DNA from: Psychrobacter sp. 28M-43
GTDB taxonomy: Bacteria; Pseudomonadota; Gammaproteobacteria; Pseudomonadales; Moraxellaceae
Length of the DNA stretch: 64,000 bases
Direction of reading: 5' to 3'
NCBI RefSeq assembly: GCF_014770435.1
Contig: NZ_CP061739.1
Coordinates: forward strand, 1,550,001-1,614,000
This document shows, in pieces, positions 17,504-27,100 of the stretch; position 1 is the stretch's first letter, and each line of letters begins with the position of its first letter. The notes beneath the pieces were generated by a model. That model saw nothing but the letters and a program-made list of their open reading frames with translations, had not been told where the DNA came from and did not search any database. Made by a program: the position numbers and the translations under genes.

Positions 17504-18310
17504 TTACTCACCATTGCTAAGCGCGTCAGTGACATCTACAGCATGATCACCTGATGCATTTTTTGCCTGTGAGGTTGGTTTAAATAAGTCATTTACACTG
17601 TTCTTATAACCACTAATGTTCTCATAATCATATTTTTTTAGTATATCTTGACCTGTGCTCGATAGTAAGAAATTACGGAAGTTAATAGCAGTTGTATCGT
17701 CTGTCAGGATGACACCTTCAAGCGCTTGTTCATCTTTTAGCGCATAGTTAAAGGGGTTTAGAGTGCGTATCTTTTTATCTTTATCATGCGTACTATTATC
17801 GCTATTTTTATCAGAAGCGCCATTTATACCAGAACCCTCAGTACTCTTCTGATTTTGACCATTTCTATCTTGTGCCTGTTGCAATTCTGACTGTAGGAGT
17901 GATACCCGTTCTGTAGATAGGCTATCGTCATTGGTAATAATCATATCTGTATCAAAGACAAAGTCAGAGAGTTTGTCTTTGATAGAACCACTACTTGGTA
18001 CTGTGAGAAGGTCATTAGAGGGGACATAGCTCGCTAGCACTTGCACGTGCGGATAACGAGATTCAAAGCTCACAATGATATCGTCCAAAGGTATCTGTAA
18101 CTTCTCCTCTGCTCGAATGTATAAAACACTGTCAGCAATCTCTCTTGATTCATCACCTTTCGTACTAGGGTCTGCTTCACTTTCACTTGCCATGATTGGC
18201 AATGGGTCTGTGTTTTTTCGATTACTGGTCCACAACCAAATGAAGACCGCGATAAAGATTGTGAGCAGTAGCAAAATTAGCCCAGCCAGCAGTAGTTTGT
18301 AGTCTTTCAT
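17504..18310 (-). CDS. Membrane-anchored protein resembling a ModA-type substrate-binding protein
   Basis: The 268-residue protein has an N-terminal membrane anchor at about residues 6-29 (LLAGLILLLLTIFIAVFIWLW) and the rest outside the cytoplasm. The beginning of the soluble part (LYIRAEEKLQIPLDDIIVSFESRYPHVQV) and the end (AINFRNFLLSSTGQDILKKYDYENI) resemble the first and last strands of molybdate-type binding proteins. The middle is shorter than in the family and carries a polar Asn/Asp/Lys insertion. It may be a degenerate or repurposed binding domain. No transporter genes are adjacent. Function unknown. Confidence 0.7.
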   Translation of the reverse strand: MKDYKLLLAGLILLLLTIFIAVFIWLWTSNRKNTDPLPIMASESEADPSTKGDESREIADSVLYIRAEEKLQIPLDDIIVSFESRYPHVQVLASYVPSNDLLTVPSSGSIKDKLSDFVFDTDMIITNDDSLSTERVSLLQSELQQAQDRNGQNQKSTEGSGINGASDKNSDNSTHDKDKKIRTLNPFNYALKDEQALEGVILTDDTTAINFRNFLLSSTGQDILKKYDYENISGYKNSVNDLFKPTSQAKNASGDHAVDVTDALSNGE

Positions 18311-18375
18311 ATATTACTGCTCTTTTATTATTAGTTGATTCATAGCAAAGTTTATATACAGGGTGGTATCTAGTT

Positions 18376-18900
18376 TTAAAGCTTTTGTTCTAGTACTTCA
18401 TCGGTTAATTCAGCCAACATGTCTGCAAAGATATCCGTGTCTGCAGAAGGGGTAGATACTTGTTCTTCATTAACTTCACTACTTTCATCAGTATGGTCAT
18501 TGGTTTGGCGATTTATTAGAGAATCAGATCGGTCATTTAATACTTTGGCAAGCGTAGTAGTTTGATGCGCTGCTAACGGCGATTCACCGGTTAACAATCT
18601 GTCTTTTAACCATCTAAACCCATGTGCCTCCCACCATGCTTCAAAACGTGGCAACGTGCTACCACGTACTGCTACAGGGAGATCTAGCGTTCTCAATTTC
18701 TGCGCAAGTGCAGGGTCGCTGATAGCTTGATGAATGCTCAAATAAAGTGAGCTACTATCATCCGTATAGGGTCGTCTGTTTTGCCATGATCTGTCATCGA
18801 TTTTCATACGTGGCAGTTGCCACAACTCACCGCGATAATACACGACGTATAAGCGTTGTTTTGGATGGACAAAAATGGCATCAATGGGACGCAATGGCAT
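18376..18900 (-). CDS. Conserved hypothetical protein of about 174 residues
   Basis: The product begins MPLRPIDAIFVHPKQRLYVVYYRGELWQLPRM, an aromatic-rich beta-like start, followed by a helical part with Trp-rich FEAWWEAHGFRWLKDRL. The last 60 residues are Asp/Glu/Ser/Thr-rich and probably disordered. I chose the ATG at 18900 over an in-frame TTG at 18921. There is no membrane segment. It lies 65 bases upstream of the ModA-like gene on the same strand, so the two may be cotranscribed. I do not recognise the family. Confidence 0.7.
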   Translation of the reverse strand: MPLRPIDAIFVHPKQRLYVVYYRGELWQLPRMKIDDRSWQNRRPYTDDSSSLYLSIHQAISDPALAQKLRTLDLPVAVRGSTLPRFEAWWEAHGFRWLKDRLLTGESPLAAHQTTTLAKVLNDRSDSLINRQTNDHTDESSEVNEEQVSTPSADTDIFADMLAELTDEVLEQKL

Positions 18901-18921
18901 AATATTAAGTAATCCCGTCAA

Positions 18922-19340
18922 TAGAAAGTATTATTTAGATACAGGTTGTAAAGGCCAATTTAAAAACCACAATGAGATTATTTCATAGTAAATATGAATG
19001 ATAGTATAAAACGACACTAAATGTCGCAAGCTTATTATAATATCGGCATCTACACTAGTAAACGATAACCATCAGTGGCACACTGATAGCAAATTTGGCA
19101 TGTCAACGTTATCAATGGATATGTAGAGTTTGCTACTATGATTGTTTTTGTTTACGGCCCTCATGCTAGCAGAAATGCATCATAGTAACGACCATCAAAC
19201 ATGGATTGATGAGTATCGATTTTTGTTTTGTCTAGATATTTTATGGTGTTTTTGACATTGGATACAGACATCTCATCTACAAGTGAAGCCTTTTTTATTA
19301 ATCCTAATACCTCACCTTTATTGCAATCAGATTATTGTCT
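18922..19340. other. Intergenic stretch upstream of recC
   Basis: About 420 bases lie between the divergent hypothetical gene and recC. A TTGACA at 19252-19257 has a weak -10 candidate 17 bases on (ATCTAC). I see no operator-like palindrome and no small gene. Confidence 0.4.
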
Positions 19341-22300
19341 ATGTTCACTATTATTCAGTCGCACCGTACCGAAAACCTCGTTGATCAATTGCTTGTACAA
19401 TACCAGTCCAAGGATCAGCCGGTTTTTGAACCATTCATTGTCATTGTACCGTCAATGGTATTGGGTGATTGGTTGGATAAAACTATTGCTAGCCGTGCTG
19501 GTATTAGTACCTTGGTGCGTACTAAATTTTGGGGTCAGTATCAATGGACGCTGATGCAAGATGTATTGACTCGCCATAATGCATACTTACTGGCGCAAAA
19601 CCCTGAAGCGACAACTCTAAATGTACCCGAAGTGGCGGTGTTATCACCGACAGTAATGCAGTGGCGATTGTTTGGGTATTTAACTTATTATCAAGAGACA
19701 ATCGTTGCAGATGAAAAGCATCCAGTTCATCCATTGTTAGCGTCTTTGATTGATGACCCACAGGTAAGTGCTCAACAGGACAGCTTACAACAGGACAGTT
19801 TGCGACAAGATAAGGCGCAACAAGATGCGCGTATTTGGCAGTTAGCAAGTGATTTGGCAAGGGTGTTTAACCGCTATTTGACCCATCGTGAGGATTGGTT
19901 GGCATTATGGTCACAAAACAAGCCGTTGAACGTAAGTGAGTTGATAGCAGATAAAGACGCCTTATCCCTGCGCTTTGATAAGTATGCGCGCGGCACGCCT
20001 GAGTGGTTGGTCGAGCATTATGTTGAGTTAGAAATCGCCCAACGATTCTTATGGTCACATTTGTTTGCCGATGTTCATCTACACCGTGTGGCACTAGAGC
20101 GTGCGTTTTGGTCAGCTTTAGAAGGTAACAAGGCGAATGAGCGCGATCAGTTACCCAAAGTATTGCGTATATTTACTATTCAGCAACTGCCACAGACCGA
20201 GCTTGATTTTCTACAGCGCTTGTCGCAATACATGAATATCACGCTATTGCACTACAATCCATCAAAGCTGTTTTGGGCGGATATCGTTGATAAATCATGG
20301 TTACAGCGTCAGCAGATTATCAACCCTGAGAGTGTGTTCTTGCGTGATTATGGTCATAGTTTGCTATCGCGTTTAGGCAAGCAGTCTCGCGATGCGTTTG
20401 CCATGCTTGCCAACTTATCAGGTAATGAGCAATACGACGATGCGCTAGTCGAATGGCAAGATAACTTTGATAATGGTGTAGATAATGCGGTCGTTCAAGG
20501 TGTGTATGAAAGCATAGATGCTGCTGATGACGCTGTCAGTACTCAAGATGCGCAAGGTAACCTGAGCTTATTAAAGCGTTTGCAAAATGATGTGTTGATG
20601 CTTGATGAGCAATCTACTCAGCAAGCAACGGCTGCTACAGTCTCACAAGCAGTAAGCAAGCAACTAGAGTCAAGCTTTGATGAAGCTAAGCCAGCAACGG
20701 CTTGGTATGAAGATGAAGCGTTAGAGAATAAGCGTTTTGAGAAAGACCGTTTTTGGGCAATCTCTTCTCAAGATAATAGCCTAAGCATTCATTCGTGTCA
20801 TAGTTTGCAGCGTCAGCTTGAAGTGCTGCGTATTATGATTGGTCGTTGGCTGAACGAACCTATCAAACTAGGTGAAAAGAAACGCCATATCTCCGACATT
20901 GTTGTACTGCTACCTGATGTTGAACGTCATCATGCATTGATTGGCTCTATCTTCGTCAATGGTAAAGGTCAAGACGGTTTGACTTTGCCTGCTAAAGTGA
21001 CTGGTGTTGTTGATGCCGACATTCGCCAGTTATGGGAAGCGATTATCGGTTTTTACAAACTATTGGGTAGCCATAGTGCCCGTTTTGAAGCAGCTGAAGT
21101 CTTAGACTGGTTGATGTTACCGCCCTTGTTTGAAAGCTTTGGACTGACTCATGAGCAAATGAGCCGTGGCTGTGATTTATTGGTAGAGGCGGGCTTTATT
21201 CGCGGTTTTGACGAGCTGCATCTTAAGCAAACTTTAGACAGTAATGACTACGACTATCGCTTCAGCTTTGCACAGGCATTAGACAGATTGACCCTAGGTC
21301 TGGTCATGCCAGAGGCTGAGTTGAGCGACTGCTTATATGATCTAAATGACGATGAATGGCCAAGCACTGCGTTACCAGAAATGACCTTGCCGTTACCACA
21401 AGTGAGCCTAAATGATGCGTTGATTGTTGAAGCGCTTTGCCGCATTTATACCGGCTTGGTCGCACGACGTGATGATCATACACAAAAAATGAAAGCGGAA
21501 GATTGGCTCGATCAGATTGAGACACAAGTTATCCATCGCTACTTTGGCGATGTGGATCAAACGCGTACCATGCGCGCCATCTACAACGCGATGAATGGCT
21601 TTAAATCAAGTCTGCGAGCCAATCGTCACTATAGGCAGTACGCTAGTGGTGATGTCGACAACAGAGAAGTAGAGCAGAGGCTGGCAGGTGTGGAGCAGTT
21701 GCCGCTTAAGCTGAGCTTTATGCTAGACAGTATTGAAGCAGAGCTTGAAAGTCAGCAGGTCAGTGCCGAGCCGACAGGTGTGATTACCTTTGGTCGATTC
21801 GGTGCACTCAGAAACGTGCCGTTTGAGTTGGTGGTGATGCTCAATATGGATCTCTCTGAGTTTCCTGGGCGTGACCGTGATAACCGCTATGATTTGATGA
21901 AAGCGACCAATGCCCGCCGTGGTGACAGAGTCAGTGAAGATGATGACAACGGCGCATTTTTAGATGCGCTACTGTGCGCGCGCAGTGCATGCTGGATGTT
22001 CTATAACGGTCAAAGCTTGACGGATACCCATGAGCATTTGCCAGCCAACCCAGTGAGTGAGCTATTGCAGTTTTTGCAAGGCGAGGTGCAATGGCAGGTG
22101 AACTCGCTTGAGACATTACCTGAGAATATTGATCCCACCACCGAGAGTCTCAAGCGTTACTTACCTAAATTGATTAAGCAGTGGCTAGTGACTGAGCATC
22201 CTGCACTGCCTTTTCATGAGAGTCTGTTTGAAACTGCAATCGAAGGCAATGATATTTTTGAGCAAGCGTCTCCTGATATTGATGACAATGCTAATGCCAA

Positions 22301-23864
22301 CATTAATATCAATGCTCAGGATACCAGCCCTGTCGATATGATTGATGAGCTGGATACTTTATTAAATACAGCCATGCGCAAAACCAAACTGGCTCAGAAA
22401 AAACAGTTTCCGCCTGCGCCGCTTTGGCAAGCGGTGTTTGACACATTAAAAGGCCGAATATCTAGTGAGCATAAAGAGTTGGTGGGCTTACCTACGAAGG
22501 CGCAGTATGAGTCAATCGCTCAGGTGTTGGGTCAAGGCTTGGGTCAGCTAGGTCAAGTAGACAATCAAACCTTGTCTGCAGTGGCTAATATGCTAGCGCT
22601 AGATACGGTTGTCGATACTAGCAATGTCAATAGCATGACAGAGGTACTCATCCAAGTGTTATCCGATAGTATATTTAACATCGGAGAGATAGATATTGAA
22701 GGATCATTGGCTTACCAAGTACGCCATCCTGCCAAAGCATTCTTACGGTCTCAAAAGGTGCATGTGGTACAAGGTGAAGAGGCGCTATCGCACCAAGAGC
22801 CGCTATTCTTAGACAGTTTAACTACCTATCAAATTAAAGATCATTTGATTAAACAGTTGGTTACTGATGAGAATAAGAAGAATGGTAGTGATGCAGCGGA
22901 TGAAACCACTACACCAATCCTGATGTATCAAAAAATTATGCCTGCTGGTGTCGCTCGCCAAACCACGCTACCCAATCAACAGAAGAAACTGCAACAGCAA
23001 TGTTTAGAGTTTAAAGAGCAGCTAATTGCTAATGGCTTTGATGAAAGAAGCATTCTCAACAAGAGTGCGGCAGATATCAGCAGTGTATTACAGCTACTGA
23101 CCCCAACCGCCGAATATCCTGTTCAGATAGAGCTAAAAAATATACTGAATAACACTGATAATGATTCAAAAGACCAGACAGATATAGAGGGTATAGAGAC
23201 ACTGCTTAAGCTGCTGCCGAAAATCATTAAGATCAAAGGCTCAGTACCAATATTAGCACCTATATCAATTATTCAGGCGGGCGTGCCTTATGCTCAGCAA
23301 TCACCCAAGCAGTGGTTAAACATATTGCCCAATTCTGCCAGTCCTAGGCATTTACTTAAGTTTTGGTTGTCACATTTATATTGGCAAGTGGCTAGACGTA
23401 CCACTGCCGAGCAAGTAGCCTCAAATGATGGTGTGAGTATTTGGCGTTTTAATAAGCCTAACTCACAAGTTAAAAAGTATGACAAAGCAATCGCATTTAA
23501 ACTAAGCCCGATCGTGTATGAAGACGCAGTCATTGAGCTGATAAAATGGGCTGTTTTTGGTAAGTTAACGGGTCAAGTGCCTATTACGTTATTACCAGAA
23601 TATGCACTTAATTACCTTGATAAGTATCTAAAGCCTGAAGAAGATGACGGTAATAGCTACTGGCCAAAACGGGCCGACTTCTCCGACTGGTTAAGACCTA
23701 ACTATAACTCAGACACGGTATACGATACTTGCTCGCAGCATGCTATTTGGCAATACGTGCTACGTGACCAAGATGCATTCAAAGCGCTATCGGCAGCGTT
23801 GACTACATTAGCCCAGCCATTATACGCGCCGATGTTTAATGCGTTAACTAACTTAGATGGTTAG
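19341..23864 (+). CDS. recC: RecC, exodeoxyribonuclease V gamma subunit
   Basis: RecC is the scaffold and Chi-recognition subunit of RecBCD, which processes double-strand ends for recombination. Family sequence includes the start MFTIIQSHRTENLVDQL, IVPSMVLGDWLDK, FTIQQLPQTELDFLQRLS, HSCHSLQRQLEVL, VTGVVDADIRQLWEA, GVITFGRFGALRNVPFELVVMLNMD, and LFLDSLTTYQIKDHL late in the protein. At 1507 residues it is far longer than E. coli RecC (about 1120). Acidic and Gln-rich insertions account for much of this, including a Q-Q-D-S-L type repeat near residue 150. The ATG at 19341 follows an in-frame TTG; no strong ribosome-binding site is seen. Confidence 0.95.
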   Translation: MFTIIQSHRTENLVDQLLVQYQSKDQPVFEPFIVIVPSMVLGDWLDKTIASRAGISTLVRTKFWGQYQWTLMQDVLTRHNAYLLAQNPEATTLNVPEVAVLSPTVMQWRLFGYLTYYQETIVADEKHPVHPLLASLIDDPQVSAQQDSLQQDSLRQDKAQQDARIWQLASDLARVFNRYLTHREDWLALWSQNKPLNVSELIADKDALSLRFDKYARGTPEWLVEHYVELEIAQRFLWSHLFADVHLHRVALERAFWSALEGNKANERDQLPKVLRIFTIQQLPQTELDFLQRLSQYMNITLLHYNPSKLFWADIVDKSWLQRQQIINPESVFLRDYGHSLLSRLGKQSRDAFAMLANLSGNEQYDDALVEWQDNFDNGVDNAVVQGVYESIDAADDAVSTQDAQGNLSLLKRLQNDVLMLDEQSTQQATAATVSQAVSKQLESSFDEAKPATAWYEDEALENKRFEKDRFWAISSQDNSLSIHSCHSLQRQLEVLRIMIGRWLNEPIKLGEKKRHISDIVVLLPDVERHHALIGSIFVNGKGQDGLTLPAKVTGVVDADIRQLWEAIIGFYKLLGSHSARFEAAEVLDWLMLPPLFESFGLTHEQMSRGCDLLVEAGFIRGFDELHLKQTLDSNDYDYRFSFAQALDRLTLGLVMPEAELSDCLYDLNDDEWPSTALPEMTLPLPQVSLNDALIVEALCRIYTGLVARRDDHTQKMKAEDWLDQIETQVIHRYFGDVDQTRTMRAIYNAMNGFKSSLRANRHYRQYASGDVDNREVEQRLAGVEQLPLKLSFMLDSIEAELESQQVSAEPTGVITFGRFGALRNVPFELVVMLNMDLSEFPGRDRDNRYDLMKATNARRGDRVSEDDDNGAFLDALLCARSACWMFYNGQSLTDTHEHLPANPVSELLQFLQGEVQWQVNSLETLPENIDPTTESLKRYLPKLIKQWLVTEHPALPFHESLFETAIEGNDIFEQASPDIDDNANANININAQDTSPVDMIDELDTLLNTAMRKTKLAQKKQFPPAPLWQAVFDTLKGRISSEHKELVGLPTKAQYESIAQVLGQGLGQLGQVDNQTLSAVANMLALDTVVDTSNVNSMTEVLIQVLSDSIFNIGEIDIEGSLAYQVRHPAKAFLRSQKVHVVQGEEALSHQEPLFLDSLTTYQIKDHLIKQLVTDENKKNGSDAADETTTPILMYQKIMPAGVARQTTLPNQQKKLQQQCLEFKEQLIANGFDERSILNKSAADISSVLQLLTPTAEYPVQIELKNILNNTDNDSKDQTDIEGIETLLKLLPKIIKIKGSVPILAPISIIQAGVPYAQQSPKQWLNILPNSASPRHLLKFWLSHLYWQVARRTTAEQVASNDGVSIWRFNKPNSQVKKYDKAIAFKLSPIVYEDAVIELIKWAVFGKLTGQVPITLLPEYALNYLDKYLKPEEDDGNSYWPKRADFSDWLRPNYNSDTVYDTCSQHAIWQYVLRDQDAFKALSAALTTLAQPLYAPMFNALTNLDG

Positions 23865-23909
23865 CCCATTATCTAAAGCAGCCCCTAATTAGTTTTTGCT
23901 ATCTTGTTC

Positions 23910-24083
23910 TAGGGCGTGTCTTCATTTCAAAAATGGTGATAAAAATGAGATAAATTGCCGTCAAACGAGGAAAATAGTGCAGATAATATCGGGATATTAA
24001 CCAGCTATTTGACGATGTTTGGCAAAATTTAGCTATTTTTAGCCCATTTAGATAACTATCGAGTGAATTGAAGACACGCCCTA
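23910..24083. mobile_element. MITE-like element between recC and recB
   Basis: Perfect terminal inverted repeats TAGGGCGTGTCTTCA (23910-23924) and TGAAGACACGCCCTA (24069-24083) bound a non-coding stretch. If the outer TA is the target duplication, the element is about 170 bases with 13-bp ends. The inside has no gene, and its halves are only weakly complementary. This is the structure of a miniature inverted-repeat element moved by a transposase elsewhere in the genome; none is seen in this window. It starts 46 bases after the recC stop and ends 30 bases before the recB start. Confidence 0.75.
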
Positions 24084-24112
24084 ATAAATAATAATTAAAA
24101 GTATGCGCCCAT

Positions 24113-27100
24113 ATGACAGACCTTAGCGATCCAACCAATACAATTGACTTGTCTACACAACCGAATTTATTTGATGAATATTCAGATGAGCTGCCTTGTT
24201 TGTCTGCTATACCTGAACGTAAAGCCGATGTCATACCAGCAGTCGATGTTGACCTAACGGGCAAGCACCTAATTGAAGCCTCAGCCGGTACGGGCAAGAC
24301 TTGGACGTTGACCGGTATTGTACTACGCCTACTGATCGAAGCGCGACGTGCGCCAGAGCAGATCATTGCCACGACTTTTACTCGAGCTGCCGCTGCCGAA
24401 ATGCGTCAACGTATTCATGATCGTTTGGTAGATTTTTATCAGCTATTACAATGGGTCAATAGCCTAAGTGCTGATACTGGCAATAAAGAGAGCCTCTATC
24501 CCAACATACTGCAAGTTATGCCTGAGGGTAACAATGACGCACAAACAGATAACGACTCAAGTACTGATGCAAATGTTGAAATAGATATTAACGAGTTAAA
24601 TCAAGACCTTGCTGCTGATAAGCAAGCGGCGGCTGAGAAACGTGAACAAGCAAAAAAAGACCGCGAAGATTGGTTGGTTAATCAGGCCAAATATGTGCGC
24701 TTAGACGGCATCATGCAAGATCCTATCAACTTGCATCTTGTCGGTTATTTGCTGGATCACGTGTACAGTTACCCCATGGCGGAAGCTATCAGGCGTACGG
24801 CACTGGTACTCACCACATTGGATAAGCTATTTGTAGGTACGCTCGATAGCTTGGCGCAAAAATGGCTGACGGAGTACAGTAGCGAAACTGGTCACCAGCA
24901 GGGTATGGGGATTATTGAAGACAGCAGTATTGAGCAGGTTACTGATAGTATTATCCATGATGAGCTGCGTCAGTTTCAAAGCCGTTTGTATTATGAGCAG
25001 CCTAAACTTTACGCGCTAATGGATCAGCAAGGTAAGCTGTCTGCGGTAGGCGATCATAAGAAATATGTGACTCGCTCGCTTAATTTTATCTCTGCGCCGA
25101 TTGATGAGATAAGGATTGAGAAAGGCTTTGACTTTGATGCATACGAAAAGCTAATCAATGAGTTCTCTCAGTTAGATTTAGTAGATATCCAGCCTTACTT
25201 AAATCCTGACTATAGAAAGTCTCAAGGGTTTCGTGGTGGTTCTAATCTAACCAAACAGTTTGATGCCATTATTGAGGTTCATCAAAAGATATCAGAGTAT
25301 CAGCTGACGTTTAATAGCTATTTAAATGAGAGCGAGAATAAGATTTTGACATCATTGCAGGATTCTAGATATCCCGATGAAGATGGCAAAATTAAGAATT
25401 TTAATAAGAATAAAGAAAAAGAGCATCAGACGCTTTTTGAGCTAGAAACCATTAGTAAGTTAATGGCTATCTTAGACATGCTTGATAGTTTGAATCAGCA
25501 TATTTTGTTGGTATTAGCCAATCTTAACCGTCAGATTGTGCTTGCTGTGCGTAACAGGCTACCAGTAATTTTAGAAGAGCGTGGCGAGACGACTTTTAGT
25601 CTGCAAATGGTACGCTTAAACCAAGCATTAACTGGTCGTCAAGGGGATAAGCTGGCGCGTTATATTCGTCATCATTATCCAGTGGCGTTGATTGACGAGT
25701 CGCAAGATATCAATGGCGAGCAAGCCATTATGATTGAAAGCATTTATTTGCCAAAGAACAAGCGTAAACAGTCGGACAGTGACAAGCAATCAACCACTAA
25801 GAAAGCCAATCATGAGTTTCTGCTATTGGTTGGTGATCCGAAACAGGCTATTTATGGGTTTCGTGGTGGCGATGTAGCCAACTACAACTACATGAAAGCC
25901 CAGTTTGATAAAAGCGCCCTTTGGACGCTTGATATCAATCGCCGTTCAAATGCCGGTGTGATTAACGCATTGAACTGTTGGTTTGGTATGGCGAATGCAA
26001 CAACTACTGAGAATAAACTGTCGCAGCTAGGTACTGGTATTCACTACCAACATATCAAAGCAGCAAAACCGGAATATGAGCTGTCTTGGTTTAATGCGTC
26101 AAATAGTCTGGATGATGTGCTGGTGACAGAGGTGCTTTCTGCTCAGCCAGTGAGCTTATTGCACCTGCCTTATGACAAGGAAAAAGAGTTTGATTACGAT
26201 GAGCATGAAATAACAGCTCGCCATATAGTCACTTTGCTTAATAGTGGTCAGACACTTAAAGGTAAGCCGATACAGCCCAGTGATATTGGGGTGCTGGCAC
26301 GTGCCAAAAAAGATTTGAAGCGAGTTGAAGACGAGCTAGTAAAGCTTAATGTGCCGACTTTGACTACTAGTGATGTCAGTATCTTTGAGACTATTATGGC
26401 AGAAGATATGGCAGCATTACTAAGTGCCATACTATATCCATATCGTCATGACATGATTAATCGGGTATTGACCAGTCATCTATATGGACTGAGTATCAAA
26501 AACGTCAAAGCCATGATGACGGACCATGAGTCAGGCATTACTGAGGGCAGTAGTACAACAAGCTTTCATTCACAAAACTCTAATTCGAAAGACCTCCCAG
26601 CCAATGAAGCTACTGATAATAAAAAGAGCTATCAAGACTTTATTACTTATTTAAAAGAAGGGGCACAGCGTTGGCAGCACTTTGGCATCTTATCAGCGCT
26701 ACATTATTTATTAGATAAAAGCCCTGTGCAGCCGCAAGGCGTATGGCAAGCCCTAGCTGCTCATCCAGAAGGTGACCGTCATATCATGGACTTGCGTCAT
26801 GTAATGGACATCTTGGCGCAGTATGGCCTAGGCATGGGTGAGCATGAGCTACTGGCGTGGTTCAGGCAGCATATAGATGCAGCACCCAATAGTGATTGGG
26901 CTAAGCAATATCCACTACCGACAGAGTCCGGTGTGCAACTGATGACCATTCATAAGTCAAAAGGGCTTGAGTTCCCTATTGTCTATGTATTGGGAATGGG
27001 TGATGCCAGTAGGAAGTCTGGGAATAAGGAAGACTATGGGCTGTATCTATATAACGCGCAACAAGCGCCTTCAGCGCTAGTGCGGCAGTCGATAGAAGTA

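Noticed and set aside
23899..24372. 157-residue minus-strand frame across the recC-recB junction
   Set aside because: It covers the non-coding MITE-like element and the recB N-terminus in antisense, with no protein-like pattern.
24539..24600. Low-complexity acidic stretch in recB as a sign of frameshift
   Set aside because: The frame continues and helicase motifs follow in register; it is an insertion.
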